NCBI GenBank assembly: GCA_039619475.1
Contig: CM077115.1
Location: 307,906,734 to 307,970,733 of the forward strand
Source of the DNA: Icerya purchasi
Lineage: Eukaryota; Arthropoda; Insecta; Hemiptera; Monophlebidae
Reading direction: 5' to 3'
DNA length: 64,000 nucleotides
Position numbers and translations under genes: made by a program
Part shown: positions 1 to 13,700 of the stretch, piece by piece
Layout: each line of letters starts with the position of its first letter
Numbering within the stretch: the first letter of the stretch is position 1
The notes under the pieces: model-generated
The model's database searches: none
What the model was told of the DNA's origin: nothing
The model's input: only the letters and a program-made list of their open reading frames with translations

Positions 1-1205
1 TCACTAAAAGCTTTAAAAATAACTTACTTCTTTTCCCGCTCTTTTTGAAATTTTGTACATTCATGTACTGCATGAAAGGAATCATCAACTTCTTTATTGC
101 AATCCTGACATATTTCTGAGTGTACAGTTTTAAATCGTTTTAAATAAAAGCAGTAGTTTCCATGACCAGTTAAATATTGCGTAAAATGAAAGCTACATTT
201 GAAATACATTTCAACGTTAACCTCGTTCTTATGGACGGAATTATTTTATACGTTGTTTTACCTGTTGATGATTGGTCATATCGTATTTGCCATAATTGGA
301 TACTATCTAATTTTAATTTTTAAATTTCTTCTAATAATCTCTTTTTATGGTATGTTGTTAGCTTTTTTTCTTGTTTTAGATATTTAATTTTATTAATAAG
401 TTGTAATTTTAAATCAATTGGCATTATGCCTGTTATTAAATTGGCTGAAACATAGGAAATTGTACTGTATCCGGATGTTACCCCTATTAAAATTTTTCTT
501 TGTAGTCTTAGTAATTTATTTTTATCAACTTCCCTTAGTACTGAATAATAAACCGTAGAGCAATATTCGGTTACTGACCCGACAATAGCTTTATATAAAA
601 TTATTCTTTTTTTATATTTTAATCCAAAAATATTAGAGTACAACGATTTTACTGCAATGTAAAACTTTTCGATTTTATCTATAATGTATTCTACGCGCTT
701 ACAAAAATTTAAGTTACTATCTATTATTAAACCGAGATATTTAATTTCATTCAGAATTATAATTTTATTATTATCTACTTCTAATTTTTTTTCAAGGTGA
801 TCTTTGATGATTAATTTATCATGTTTCTTGCTTATTAATAGAGCTTGTGTTTTAGTAGTGTTAAATTTAAGGCTCGGTTAATTTATTTTTTGATTAATTA
901 ATCTTATTATATTATTAATTTTAAGTACTTCTGTTTTATTAAATCCAACAACTACCACTACATCATTTGCATAACTAATTACATTTGAAATCTTGTCTAG
1001 CTGATTTTTCATGGACAGCACTCGTGGCAATATTAAACAGTGCGGCGCCTAATACTGATTCTTGCGAAACTCCTGCACTCAATTTCCGATTATATAATAA
1101 TTCATTTTCTCGATTAAATAATCCTATTTTTCTGTCTGTAAGATAGTTTAATATAATTTTTGTGTAGGTTAATCATCTTGTTTTCAACCTCCTTCGGGCA
1201 AAATT
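1..1205 (-). mobile_element. Decayed non-LTR retrotransposon (LINE) 3' part
   Basis: Read on the minus strand, this is the end of a LINE polyprotein. RT motif remnants are GVSQESVLGA (about 1029-1074, from the usual GVPQGSVLGP) and SYANDVVVVV (about 940-975, from YADD). The open stretch at 320-643 is the region after the RT core, and 24-209 holds a C-terminal CCHC-like knuckle (C-x2-C, then H-x4-C, read in HSEICQDCNKEV and FHAVHEC). Frames are broken between these blocks, so the copy is dead. Its 3' end runs off the window. The arrangement fits the Jockey/R1/I group; the clade is not resolved. Confidence 0.75.
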
Positions 1206-1652
1206 TCATTAAAAAAAAAAAAAAAAAAAAAAAAAAGCTTTTTAATATTTACCGCAGTAAACAAAAGCTAAACAGAATTTCAAAAAAAAAATCATTAAAA
1301 TATTTATTTTTTAAAAAAAACAGAGCGTGTTTTGCTTAAATATAGCAGAGTAAATTGAAAATGATTGTATTAGAAAATAAAAAAAAAAAAAAATATTGTA
1401 TGTCCCATTAACGCTCTAAGTTAAAGCAGATCAGATATTTAGACATATAAGCAATGGTTTTATTGGAGAAAAAAAAAAATCTGAAGTAAACTTCCTACTT
1501 CTCTAAGTTTCACCTAAACATGTACTCATTCATATGTTTGCATAAAACATTCCTTAATCAGCGCAGTAATTGTAACATCAAATATGAACCGCATTACTGC
1601 TCGTTATTGAATACTAATATGTCTGGATTTAATTTATTTAAAATTTTTGTAG
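1206..1652. other. Intronic AT-rich stretch, no gene
   Basis: This holds several poly(A) runs (1210-1236, 1379-1393) and the region before the acceptor at 1651-1652. Nothing else was recognised. Confidence 0.4.
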
Positions 1653-1784
1653 ATTTTACCACGTATAACGATGGTGGATACCGCAATGCTGTTCAAAAAG
1701 AAGTAAATAAAGTAAACAGTGAAATTAACTTAAAAAAAAGATCAAGAATCTGTTTAAAAATGGATAGATTTAACTCGAATGATG
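1653..1784 (+). CDS. mahj: mahj exon a (first in window)
   Basis: The acceptor is tttttgtag at 1651-1652 and the donor is GTAATT at 1785. It enters in phase 1 and leaves in phase 1, matching the next exon. The product is low complexity (DFTTYNDGGYRNAVQK) and poorly conserved, so the call rests on splice sites and phase rather than homology. Confidence 0.6.
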
Positions 1785-4700
1785 GTAATTACTTTTGCCT
1801 TAAATTTATTTCTTTATTGCACGGATGTAATATGTTGTTTTTAAATTGTAAATTTGTAATTATTTTTGTTATCTTTTGTAATCAAAAACATTGTCTAAGT
1901 GTAGTTTTCCTAATGCTTATGGTGAAAAGTCTTTAACGTAATCTCAATCCTTTAATGCGAACCTAACTTACATGAAATAGTTATTTTAAGAATAAATATT
2001 AGCACTTTTCAAGAGCAGAGTATCCTTTTTTTCTTTTTTTCTTTTTTTTTTACTAATTTCATTTTCAATAAGGTCCATGATAAATATACATCTGTGTTGA
2101 TATAAAAAATTATATGGCTTTTTTTTTTCAAAACTTTGCCCCGGTTCTTATTACTTAGCTAATTTATTAAAATTTAAAATTATTTAAATATACTTATTTT
2201 CTATTTAATATATATTGTGTTATTGTTTAACGTTTACGTTATTACTACAACTATGAACATCCTCATTATATTTAATTGTTATTAAATATTTTTATTAATA
2301 ATTTAAGGTGAAAATAAAATAAAATCGGCAGAAAAAAACAACGAAATCGATGAAATGCCACCAGTAAAATTACCGTGCTTATATGGAATAAACGGTAACA
2401 GTAATTCATCGTGGGCAGAAATGGAAAATTTGGTGTTTTCAAATGTACAGATATATCCGCCAAATATTACTACAAAACAAGTTTTTATTTTAAAGTATCT
2501 CTCTCCAATGGGAGAATATCAAGAGGTAAAAATGCCGAATTATGTATTATCTATTACAATTTTAATTAATTTATTATAATTTATTAAAATAGTATACGGC
2601 ACAAAATAAGGAATGCTTCATTCTTATAATTATTATGTATTTCTGAAAATTCTTAACAAACTCAAACGAAAGAATATGAAAACATCTGAATTTATAAATA
2701 ACGTTATGTGCAAAAGTTAAAGAATGTGTGAAATATTATTCACAAATAAAATTTACGTAGTTTATAAATATGTAAAATTTTCAAAAAGTTCGATAAACTA
2801 TACGAACGTAGATAGAAATAAGGGGGCAACATAATTACACGGTGTGTGTTAGTATTTCTTTTTCCTTTTCTGCTTCGTCTACGTCTACATTTTTTTCTTC
2901 ATCTTGATCTCCATTTTCATTTTTATTTTAGTGACTATTAAAAATCATAAAAGCGCTTATATCTGTTGGATGAAATTAATCCAATCTCTTCAGCGGGAGA
3001 CTTGATTATAACGATGTAGACAATGATCACTGTGGCAGATGTCAAATAAGCACTAGTGTTGATCAAGTTTAATAATTATAATTTAAAAAAAAATATATCG
3101 TTATTCTAAAAAGACTGTGTTAAATTCAGTGCAAGATTCTAACTCATTATCGTTCACAACAGGCTCGGAAATTATTTTTATGGCAATTTATGGTTTCCTT
3201 ATCTTATTTCATATGTTTTTACTCGAAAATCGTTCCTTATCTTAGACTAAAATCGACTCTTCTGGCAATCAGTATTTTTTCCCGTTTCGAAATGTAAGAA
3301 TCATCCCTTGTGCTTTTATTATTTTTTCTTTTCGAATAAATTGAACCGATTATTAATTATCAAGCTATTAAAAATTCTTGTATTTCAATTTGCCGGGTAT
3401 ACTGAGTAATTTGTTTACGAAATGTAAAAGTTTCAGTTTCATTCATGGCAGTAAATTTTACGTATATCGACCCATATAAAAATATTTAATGCGCAAAAGA
3501 AATAATAAAATAATTTTGAGGTAAGTGCATTAATTTTCTACTAATACACAAAAAATAAATAAAATAGTAAAATATGTTTTGTCTGTTCGCATTTATTTTC
3601 AGTTTTTAAGTCATATAGTAGAAAAGAACGCTCTGCATTTAGTTTTGGAATTAATTGACAGACGCTACTGGCAGAATAGTAGACTTGTTTTTGAAGCATT
3701 AAGATATTTGGCGGCTATTCTGTGTCACAAAAAATTTGCTATAGAATTTATCAACATGCGCGGATTGGAGGTAATTTATTGTTTCGTTTATTTCTGAAGG
3801 ATTATAAGTTAATGCCAATTTGAGATTTAAGTAAGTCGCTTAATCTCTAAAAATTTGTTAATTTTTATAGATATTACTGAATATTCCTCGACTCGGCATT
3901 GCCGCAACGGGAGTGTCAATATGCCTGTTTTATCTATCACATTGCGAAGATGCGATGGAGAGGATATGTCTTCTACCGTCGTATGTAGTTTCATGGCTTA
4001 CGAGGTAATGATTTTAAGCGTAAAATTAATTATAATTATATGTGCAGCCCCCCCCCCCCCGCCCCCCAATGAGTTGTTTACTTAGTAACTCCATTTTGTT
4101 AAAAATAAAATTCAGAAATGTTAGTTATATTTGTAATCATCTTATTAAATTTCCGAATTTTTTATTTCAAAAAAAAAAAGAAAAAAGAAAAAAAAAGTGA
4201 ATCGCATCGCTGATTTCTCCGAACTATTAATCTTGCTGATTCGAATGTTTCCTGCGTAAAGCATTTTAAAATTTCCCATTTAATAGGGATTTAATACGAA
4301 TAGATTCTTTACCAGAGATCACTTTAAGCGGAAATCCATTAGTTTCAGTATAATATTTTTGGGAATGTAATTTAGAAGAAAAAAGTGATTTACTATTATA
4401 ATATTTACGACTACACATATGTACTTTACCTATTTGAAAAAGTTATTTTTCTCTAACAGATGTTAACATTATGAGTCAATATTCAGATTGCGATCATTAT
4501 AAAATATATACAATTTACAGAAAAACCTGCAAAAAGTATATACACAATTCAAGTACACGCATGCAATAGTAATATAATTTTTGTTTTGTAAAAAAAAAAG
4601 CTATAGAAAGAAATATAAAAAAAATGCGTTATCATCCTGTGCTAATATTTTTCATATCTTTCCCTTTATATCCGTTTACATTTAAGTATTGATGTATCAA

Positions 4701-7700
4701 ACATCCAGCACAAGTTAAAACATTTCTCTGTTTATTGTTTAATTATTTCTGTGGTAAAAAGAAAAACAGACCTTTTTTCAATTTCTGGAACAATGATTTT
4801 GCAGTTTTTGTAATTTTTATTTACTACTTACAGCATGTAAGAATTTTGGCGAAATTATTACTTACGAAATTTGGGAAATTGATGCACTTACTAGAGATTA
4901 GATCTCTCATTAAATGAAACTATCAAATATTATTAATTTTTTTTTTTTTTTTTGGAAATGTTTTATGAGAACTAAAAGTGTTATATATGATTTTGAATTA
5001 AAATAAATAATAAAATTCTGTTACTTTATAAAATGATGAGACACTTGAACACTAGCAAACATATTCGTTCAGAATATTGACAAATTTGTCATCATTCATT
5101 GTTCTCGTTACAAACGTGCTAGTATAAAAATTAACGTCCATTACGTATAATACGAATTTTTCCGTATAATTTCGTAACGGAATTGTGTTTTCTTTCTAGT
5201 TACGCCTTATGGTTATTGGAGTGTTCGCATGATTCTGGTCGATGTCATGCTACAATGTTTTTCGGGCTTTCGTTTCAATTTGGTGTAATATTAAAGGAAT
5301 TCGATGCGCAAGATGGATTGCGGAGGTTATTCAACGTGGTAGGGAAATATTTTTCTTTCGTATTATATTTTCAGAATGTGCCAGACAGTTTAAGTAATTT
5401 GCTCCTACCCATTATTTCAGATTGATCGAATCATTTATATTGCTAATAAACAGTAAAATAATTTAAAATTTAAATAATATCAAAAATAGTTTTATCATGA
5501 ATTTTCGAACCATCCTTTTTCCTATGGAATTCATTTTATGTTTTTTAATGTTTGTAGGAAGCGAATAATAATGTTTAGCAATTCATTTTTGTAGAACAGT
5601 TTATTTTAAATACAAAGAATTTATTTTGCACGAAAACCGCCACGTTATTCTTCTAGCGTTAATTTATTTTCAATAATGAGACAAACTTCTCAATTTTAAA
5701 TTATTAATTTCAGCTAGCAATGTTACCGATATTAACTTCAAACGACAGACGGGTTAGCGATGACGAAGAGTGTTCGACTAGGCAAATTTTAAGGCATGTA
5801 TGCAACGCTTTAAAAAAGTACTTAGAAGCCCATCTGTATCTGAAAGCGGAAACCATACACACAGCATATTACCGAGATTCAGGAAGTGGACTAGTTCAAG
5901 CTGGAGTACCAGAATACAAGGTTAATTTTAATTTAGAAACTAAAAAAATTCTATAATACTCGCTCTAAAATACAATTTTCTTAATAGTCTATACTCTATT
6001 ATTGATTTCATTAATTTAATTAAATGAACTTTATAAAACAATAAAGTTTATTTTTGTATCGAACAATATTTAATTGTAAATTTTATTAAGGAATCTATTC
6101 TTCTGGAGTTAATGAGTTCTGACCATAATTCTGAATATCTATGCTAATATAAAAACATTAAAATTTTGAGTTCAATATTATAATCTGCTAATAACGTGTA
6201 AACTGTTTTCAGATTATTCGTTTATAGCTCGATAAAAGCCAGATTTTAATAAAATTTTATATGTACCAATCGCTTCTCAGCTGTCTTTTTTTTTTTTTTT
6301 TTTAACTGTTTACATTATGAGAAGAAATAAATTTGAAAATTCTGATTTGATTGAAATTTTTCTTTGATATTTACACAAAATAATTTTACTTAATTTCGTT
6401 TTATTTAATTTTTATCGTCAATAAATCACGTCAATTTAAATTAAATCATTTTATAATGTGCTAGAGGATTGGTCTCGCTGGCCGCTTTCTGGCCTATTCC
6501 TTCGGACTTACAATTATTTTACTTTGTAAATTTTCATAAAGACTGTAGCAGCGTTCACATATATTTTGAATACGTCAATTAAAAAAGTGGAGTTTAGCTT
6601 AAAATACTGAAACCGCTAACAGGGTAATATATGGCAGAGGAATACGTTCATTTTAATTCTTTTTAAAGTAAGACATTAACAATATTTATTTTTTCAAATA
6701 CAATGATGAAGTTTGTTTTTTTTTATTAGAATCTAAGCAATAATATATTAAGTCACCGTTGACCATCACTCCAATAATTTCAGAATTCATATGCTTAAAT
6801 TATTTTTTAAAATTATGGGGGTTTCGTATTTTTCCTATATGCTAGCGATTTTAAATACATAATTTAAAGAAAAGTGACCCTCTAGCTATCATGGAGCAGT
6901 GGACTTCATTTTAGTTCCCAATCGTTCCGCCTTAAGCATTTATTTTTCTAAATTTTGATCCCTAAATATCAGAATTTATCGAATTTTTTATTTTTCCTGT
7001 ATTCCGAAGACCTCAGTATGCAAGTTAAAACGAAAAACAACATCGTTAGTCATATAGAATCGGCTGTGGAATTTTTTAAAAAATTTTTGCTTAAAACTTG
7101 ATTTTCACATTTTTCAAAATTTAGGTCCTTTTAGTTCAAAATGTTGGTGTTTCGTAATTTTTCCTATATTCTAGCGATTGAAATACATCATTTAAAAAAA
7201 GGAGCGACCTTCCAGCTACCATTGGAAGAGCTGTGGAATTTTTTTTAGTTTCCACTATTTCCGCTTTAAGCGTGTATTTGTCCAAATTTTGGTCCCTAAA
7301 TATCAGAATTTATCGAATTTTTTATTTTTCTTGTATTCTGGAGACCTCGGTGTGCAAGTTAAAAAGAAAATTAATACCGTAACTCATATAGAACCGGCTG
7401 TGGAATTTTTTAAAAATTGTTTTCTTAAAACTTGGTTTTTACGTTTTTCGAAATTTGGAGCTTTTAATTTTAAAATTTTGAGGGTCTTCTTATAACTTTC
7501 ATATGATCTGACGAAGAAAATACGTCGATTGAAAAAAAAATTAACTCTAGTTGCTATAGAACGGCCCATACGATTTTTTTTCTTGCAGCTTTGTATAATA
7601 GATACCAGTCTCGTTCGAGCCATGTATTATCGAAGTGTAATGCGTAGAATCGGTAAAACTATTTTTTGAAATCCAGTTATTTATATTATTTAACACAAGC

Positions 7701-10700
7701 GCGCGCACGCGCGCGCGTGGGTGTATGTATTTATATCGTGCAGTTATTTCTTCTAATTGTAAAATGAATTCAATAATATTAAATAGGTATTTACGTTTGT
7801 TACTCATTGAAAAATCTTAAATTTATATTTACCGTTTTTATCTTTAAATTTACGGTTGCCATCCATCCTTTCAGTGATGTTTTGAAATGGAAATCATTCT
7901 CAATTCCGAGTCATATCTCTTTACCTTGGGTTTTAGTTGTTACTTGTTCATTCGGAACTCCTAACGGAGTGGAATAAGCGAGCTAATTCTGAAATGACAA
8001 ATATTCCCCTCCCTACCCCACCCATAGTAAACTTTTTCTCACCCTACAAAATCCATTTTTGCTTTCGAAAGGTATCTTTCAAACTTAAATTCGTTACACC
8101 TTTCAGTCTTTAACATGCGCAATTTAATTCAGATAAAATCCGATTAAAAAAATATTGCTTTACGCCAGTTTTTTTTTTTTTTTTTTTTTTATTTTATGGG
8201 CGCATAAACTATGGACATCATCATCTTAACGCAAGTAAAATTTTTGGAAATTTCAATGGGCGGTAGCAGGATTAGAACTGGATTCTGCCTAAACGAAACA
8301 CCACTGCCAGCTGTTTCTATGTTAAAAATAAATAAAATTATTTTTAATAAAAGTAAGGGCTTAACTCTCTCTGCCCGCTTCAATCGTACTTATGCAACAT
8401 TGTTACGTGTTGAAATATCAAAAATATTATTCGAGTGTTTGTATTTTAATTATTTCTGACTTTTTGATTAATATTAAAATATTTCACAATTTCTATATTA
8501 CAAAATAAAATCATAAAAGAAAAAATAAGACCGAAAAATTAAGAAAATTTTTTTATAATTATTTGATAAAAGATAATATATTTCAGAGTAATATACTTAA
8601 CGATATCGTAATTATTCTTAAGCAACATTAACTTTTTGCGGTCGGCGCCAATTTCAAATTACAACAATATTTGAAAACAATTTAATAAGTATAAAAATAC
8701 AGTTCCTTTATAAATTGAATAATGAAAGCATCGGAAATATTTAATATGGTTTTAATTAATGTTGCAGTTGTGAGTTTGGTGCCGCAAGCGGGAACGGTAG
8801 TAATACTAAAGTGGATTCCATCACACTGCAGTATTAAAGGAAGTGAAATAGTGGATAAAATTGCTAGAATTCCAATATGCAGAACAATTGTCCAGAATTA
8901 AATCGGTAGAATTTTTTATAAGTAGAGTTAGAGAACATACTATGACGAAGTGCAACGTGGAGAATCAACAGAGTAATCATCAAAACAGGAAAGACTATTC
9001 AAGAATACAAATGCATATTCTAAGAGTCTCTTGGTTTAAGGAAGTTAACAACTTCAAGAGAGACTATATAGTAACAATAACTAGGCGAGGAACATAACAT
9101 AACAAAACTCCCGCTCAGCTAAAATTAATATTGAGGCGATGAAGCATGCAGTGGTTGTGAATGGAGGGTACAATAGACCATTTTATTTGACAATATAAGG
9201 TATACGAACGAGGTAGTGATAAACTTAGAACAGAAATCTTATCGAAGCTGCATACTTTTGTAGTGGCTGTAACTCAGATAATGGCAGATTCAACGTCAAA
9301 TCTGGCTTTACTAATATATACGTGTATAAAGAACCACAAAATAGAAATATAGAAAATAAAAGTAGGAAAGTTGTATAAAATACCCTAGTGAAGCAAAAAG
9401 AAAAAGAAATAAATCTGGCTAAATGGAAAAGGCTGAACCAAAAAAAAAAAATGCCAGCTTCAAAAAGTTAATGTTGTTTAAGAATAATTATCATATCCCT
9501 AGGTATGTTATTTGGAAATATATTACTTTTTAACGAATAATTATTTTTTACTTTATAGGACACATTTTTTGTACATTTTCAGGGAAATCTTGAAGTCGGC
9601 GTTTAAGAAATAGAAAGGGGGGGGTCAGTTAATGTAAATAATTATACGAATAGTATTGATCCAGGAGTAATCTTCAAACGTAATATTTCTGTCTGTATTA
9701 TTTTATTTATTTATTCGTATGTCTACGGGTATCAAAAATGGGTTAAAAATCAGCGAAAAACACTAAACGCTTTAACCAATAATTAAACAGAGATCAGTAT
9801 CGCGTGTGAATTTTCACGTTTACGTCGTCACCAACTATATACATTCTTATACGTGTTACACTGTAACGTCAAGATTTTGTAGCCACTCTATCGCTAGGCC
9901 CGTCAATTTGATAATCTCTTCCCAGCCACCCACCAAAGCTCGCTTCCGACATTCCTTCAGGATATGATGCATTGTCTGTTCCATCTCGCCACAGTCACAT
10001 GTCGCTTCATTTTCAAATCCATATCTCTTCATAATTTTCCTGCACCTTCCATGTTCCGTTCGGAAGCGGTTCAACCTTGTCTAGATGCTTCTTGGTAATT
10101 CAAAGCCTAGTGGCTTGTCATCTGGATTAGGAAAGATCCCTCTTCTGTCTGGGTTGTTCTGACTCCATTTCTTTCTCCACTCCTGAATCCCATTAAAATT
10201 CTCGGCGATTAGTTTTGCTGTAGTTTTATGCACAGGCTTTCTGGATTTTAAGCGGTCCGTTGCGTCCGTGTCCTGATGTATTGGCAGGTCTATATTTTCC
10301 TTATATTTAATCCATTCTTTAACCGCAGCTTCTTTTCGCCGTAACTCTGAAGGCATGATGTTGCTCAGTACTGGTAACCATGCTACTGGAGTGGATCTCA
10401 AGGTGCCTGTTATTATTCTCATGGCTGAGTTTAGTTCAACGTCGATTTTGTTGACGTGAGCACTATTCAGCCATACTGGGGCTGCGTATTCGGCAGCTGA
10501 GAAAACCAAAGCCAAAGCGGAAGTTCGTAATGTTGTTGTAGGTGCTCCCCGAGTTGTTCCTGCTATTTTATGAATTATGTTTACTCTTGTGCGTACTTTG
10601 GCAGCTGTATTTTCGATATGTTTTCGATACGTTAACTGCCGATCCAAAGTGACACCCAAGTACTTCGGGGTGTCCTCATGCTTTAATTTATGTTCATCGA

Positions 10701-13700
10701 CTGTTACGTTAATTTTGTTTTTCGCCATTCGGTTATTTAAATGAAAGCACAGTTTTCTCTTTATTTAGTTGCAATCGCCATTGTTTAAAGTACTTACATA
10801 ATGTATGTAGGTCTTCCATAAGTGTAGCTTCTGTGATATTTATTTTATTGTTCTGTGTGGCTAATGCTAAATCGTCTGCATATATGAATTTCCGAGATGC
10901 AGTTGTTGGTAAATCTGATATATATAAATTAAAAAGTAATGGGGATAACACTGACCCCTGCGGGAGGCCGTTATTTAATATTCTCTGATTGCTTTCTTTT
11001 CCCGCTACAATGACCGTAAATCTTCGACTGTTTAGCATCTCGTTAATTAGTCTATACATGCTTTTGCACGGAATTATTTGGAGCAACTTTGTCAGTAATC
11101 CAGTTCGCCATATTGTATCATAGGCGGCCGAGAGGTCTACGAATGCTACCGATGTTTTCTTATTTCGTTGGAAGCTGTGTTCTATATGCGTTATCAACGC
11201 GTTTATTTGATCCACACAGTTTCTGGCCTGCCTAAATCCTGCTTGTTCTATTGGTATGCTATCATCTATAATGAATTTTATACGATTATAGATTATTCTT
11301 TCAAAGATCTTATATATGACACTTAACAATGATATTGGGCGATAATTTTCCGCCATAGAGAGATCTTTTCCTGGTTTCGGGATGGCAATTATTTTACATG
11401 CCTTAAAAAGTGGTGGGAGTTTCGCAGTTTCGAGGATGTTGTTAAAAAGTTTGAGAATCCATCTTACAGTGTTTTTGCCGAAGTGTTTCACAAATTCTGG
11501 GTATATTTCATCTTTACCGGCTGCTTTCCCCATTTTCAGGCTTCTGATGGCTGTATTTATTTCTTGTTCGTTTATGGGTGCGGCATGTAGTGATCTTTCT
11601 GCCGCCTTCCTTTTGAGTGCATTCTTTCTTTCTCTTACTTTTCTGCTGAAATTCTTGTCTATAAACTTCACCGAAATCATCTTTATTCCAATCTATATTT
11701 TCTTAGGAAATTAAAGTTGATAATATTTTATTACAAGGAAGGCACCTTAACGTTATATAATAACTGTGCTCAGTTAGTATTCACCGATACTCATTATTAT
11801 TTACATGTGACCACCATTGATCGGTATATCCTTTAGAATAAATGAAGCAACAGTTTAGCGGGAACAAATAAAAAGAAAAGCATAAACGGTATCGAAAAAT
11901 AATGAAACAAATATAGTAAATTATTAATTAAGAGAAAATTTTATATAAAATATAAATTTCTTTATAAATGTCTTATATTTGTATATTGTAAAACTAGCGA
12001 GAATTGAGTTCGGCGATGTTTGTTTTTTATTACAATAATAAAACGAACGTTGTTGTTTAAATGTAAGTAGTAAATAATTTAACGCTACTGCTAGAAAAAA
12101 TTAAAAATGTGCTACTTGTGGCATCTACATTGTATCGTGCTATCCTAGTTTTTTTATATATAAAGAATTACAATTTTTCCTGTCTAAAAAAAATTTTATC
12201 TCCGAAAAATATTTTATATACATATATATATATATATAAAGAAGTTTCTCTATTTATCATTTAGGCTTATAAATTTAGTTCCGAAAATTTAAGGGAAAAC
12301 TTGAATATTGTTGCCAATTACTTATGTATTAATTCGAATTGGACGCCGATCAGCGAACTTTTAGAACTTGGCGGAATAACATTGATGTTGAAAATAATCG
12401 CACTTGCATATGAATGGAATTATTCTGGAAGGTAATTTTAATTCTTAGTAGTACTTTTGAACATGCAAACATGCATGCTGTTCCTTATTTATTAGTACTT
12501 AATTATAGCTATATTGGTAATTTATTTTGTTGAATGAACATTTAAGTCTAAGTTAGTAAGACATTTTGATAAATTCATCTCGCAAAGAATCGTTCTAAAA
12601 TTTATGATTTTTGATTTTATTCTTTATCTCGACCTTTTGAGTACATTTAGAATTATAGATAATTTCAGATAAGATAAGCAAAAATTATAAAATTATTCTC
12701 TATTTATCGGCTTAATTACATTTCAATTTTTAATTCAGATACTCATTGTCATTTAACTTATATGTAAATTAAAAATCGCCTAATTGTATTTCGCGTAAAA
12801 AATTAAACATGTTTAGAAAATCTGTTCAGGTATTATGTGTCTGCGTATGATATCTATAATTTCCGTCGCTATATGCAAATTGTGGTTGTACAGAAATTTC
12901 TGAAAAATTATTTTAATTTTTTAATGGTATAGCAAAAATGTGAGATAAACATGCCAGTTATATTCAATTCGTCAAAAATGTGCCGTTTAAAGTAATGAAT
13001 TTTATTTCTCAAGTTGGGAACTATAATTTTTTATACGCGGCAAAAACCTGTTCTATTTTCATTTGCTCCTAATCACTGATTAAAATAATACGGCATTACT
13101 CTTATTGCTTGCACTATTAATTAAATTTTGTAGCGTTTTCAGTTTTTCCACGATGCTTTTTAATTTATGTCGAAAAATTCGACTTTTTTAAATTTTTCCC
13201 AAGAATCTTTGCTTTAAATCATTTTCATAAATTAAATTAACTTTATTGTTACAAATGTATGCGGTACATATTCAAATCCATATAGGGCAGAGACAGTACG
13301 TAGTGCCCTTGACGTAATCAGCATATGTGCAGTAATGACAAAAGTGCAAGCTCAACTTTGCGAAAGAATCGACATCCAAGATGAATACAATACAGTAGGT
13401 ATTCAAATAATATTAAGTGCCGCGGAAAATGAAATCGTTGCTGATCCAGAAGTACAAAAAGCCGCGTTAAATGTCCTCATCACATGTTCCTGCGCTCCCC
13501 TATACAAGGTAAGACAATTCTACGAATATAGTGTTCGTTCATTTAATGTAACGGTTGTAAAGGTTAAAACGGGGAAGTGCGAAAGTATTGATATCATTTA
13601 TTACATTTTAGGAGGGCGAATTTGTCAAATTATTCAAAACAAATTCTCGATTCGTTAGAAAAAAGTTTTACAGATTATCACATTCGGCGGAAGAAACTAT

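Larger units (their letters stand above)
9700..11715 (-). mobile_element. Jockey-like LINE, 5'-truncated, nearly intact reverse transcriptase
   Basis: On the minus strand a long frame at 10733-11680 gives the RT domain: GKAAGKDEIYPEFVK, NYRPISLLSVIYKIFERI, AGFRQARNCVDQI, VAFVDLSAAYDTIW, LPQGSVLSPLLFNLYISDLP and FIYADDLALA, all present. It continues at 10081-10728 after a single frameshift near 10733. A C-terminal zinc knuckle (CDCGEMEQTMHHILKEC) lies at 9856-10074, beyond one in-frame TAG at about 10081. No endonuclease is left 5' of 11715. The 3' end is an A-rich tail on the minus strand near 9700. This is the least decayed LINE in the window, so a fairly recent insertion into the mahj intron. 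Confidence 0.9.

Noticed and set aside
11382..11714. Plus-strand open frame of 110 codons
   Set aside because: It is the antisense of the Jockey-like RT, which has every expected motif on the minus strand.
13335..13658. A 107-codon single protein at 13335
   Set aside because: It reads through the donor at 13509 into intron; the two mahj exons there are in different frames.
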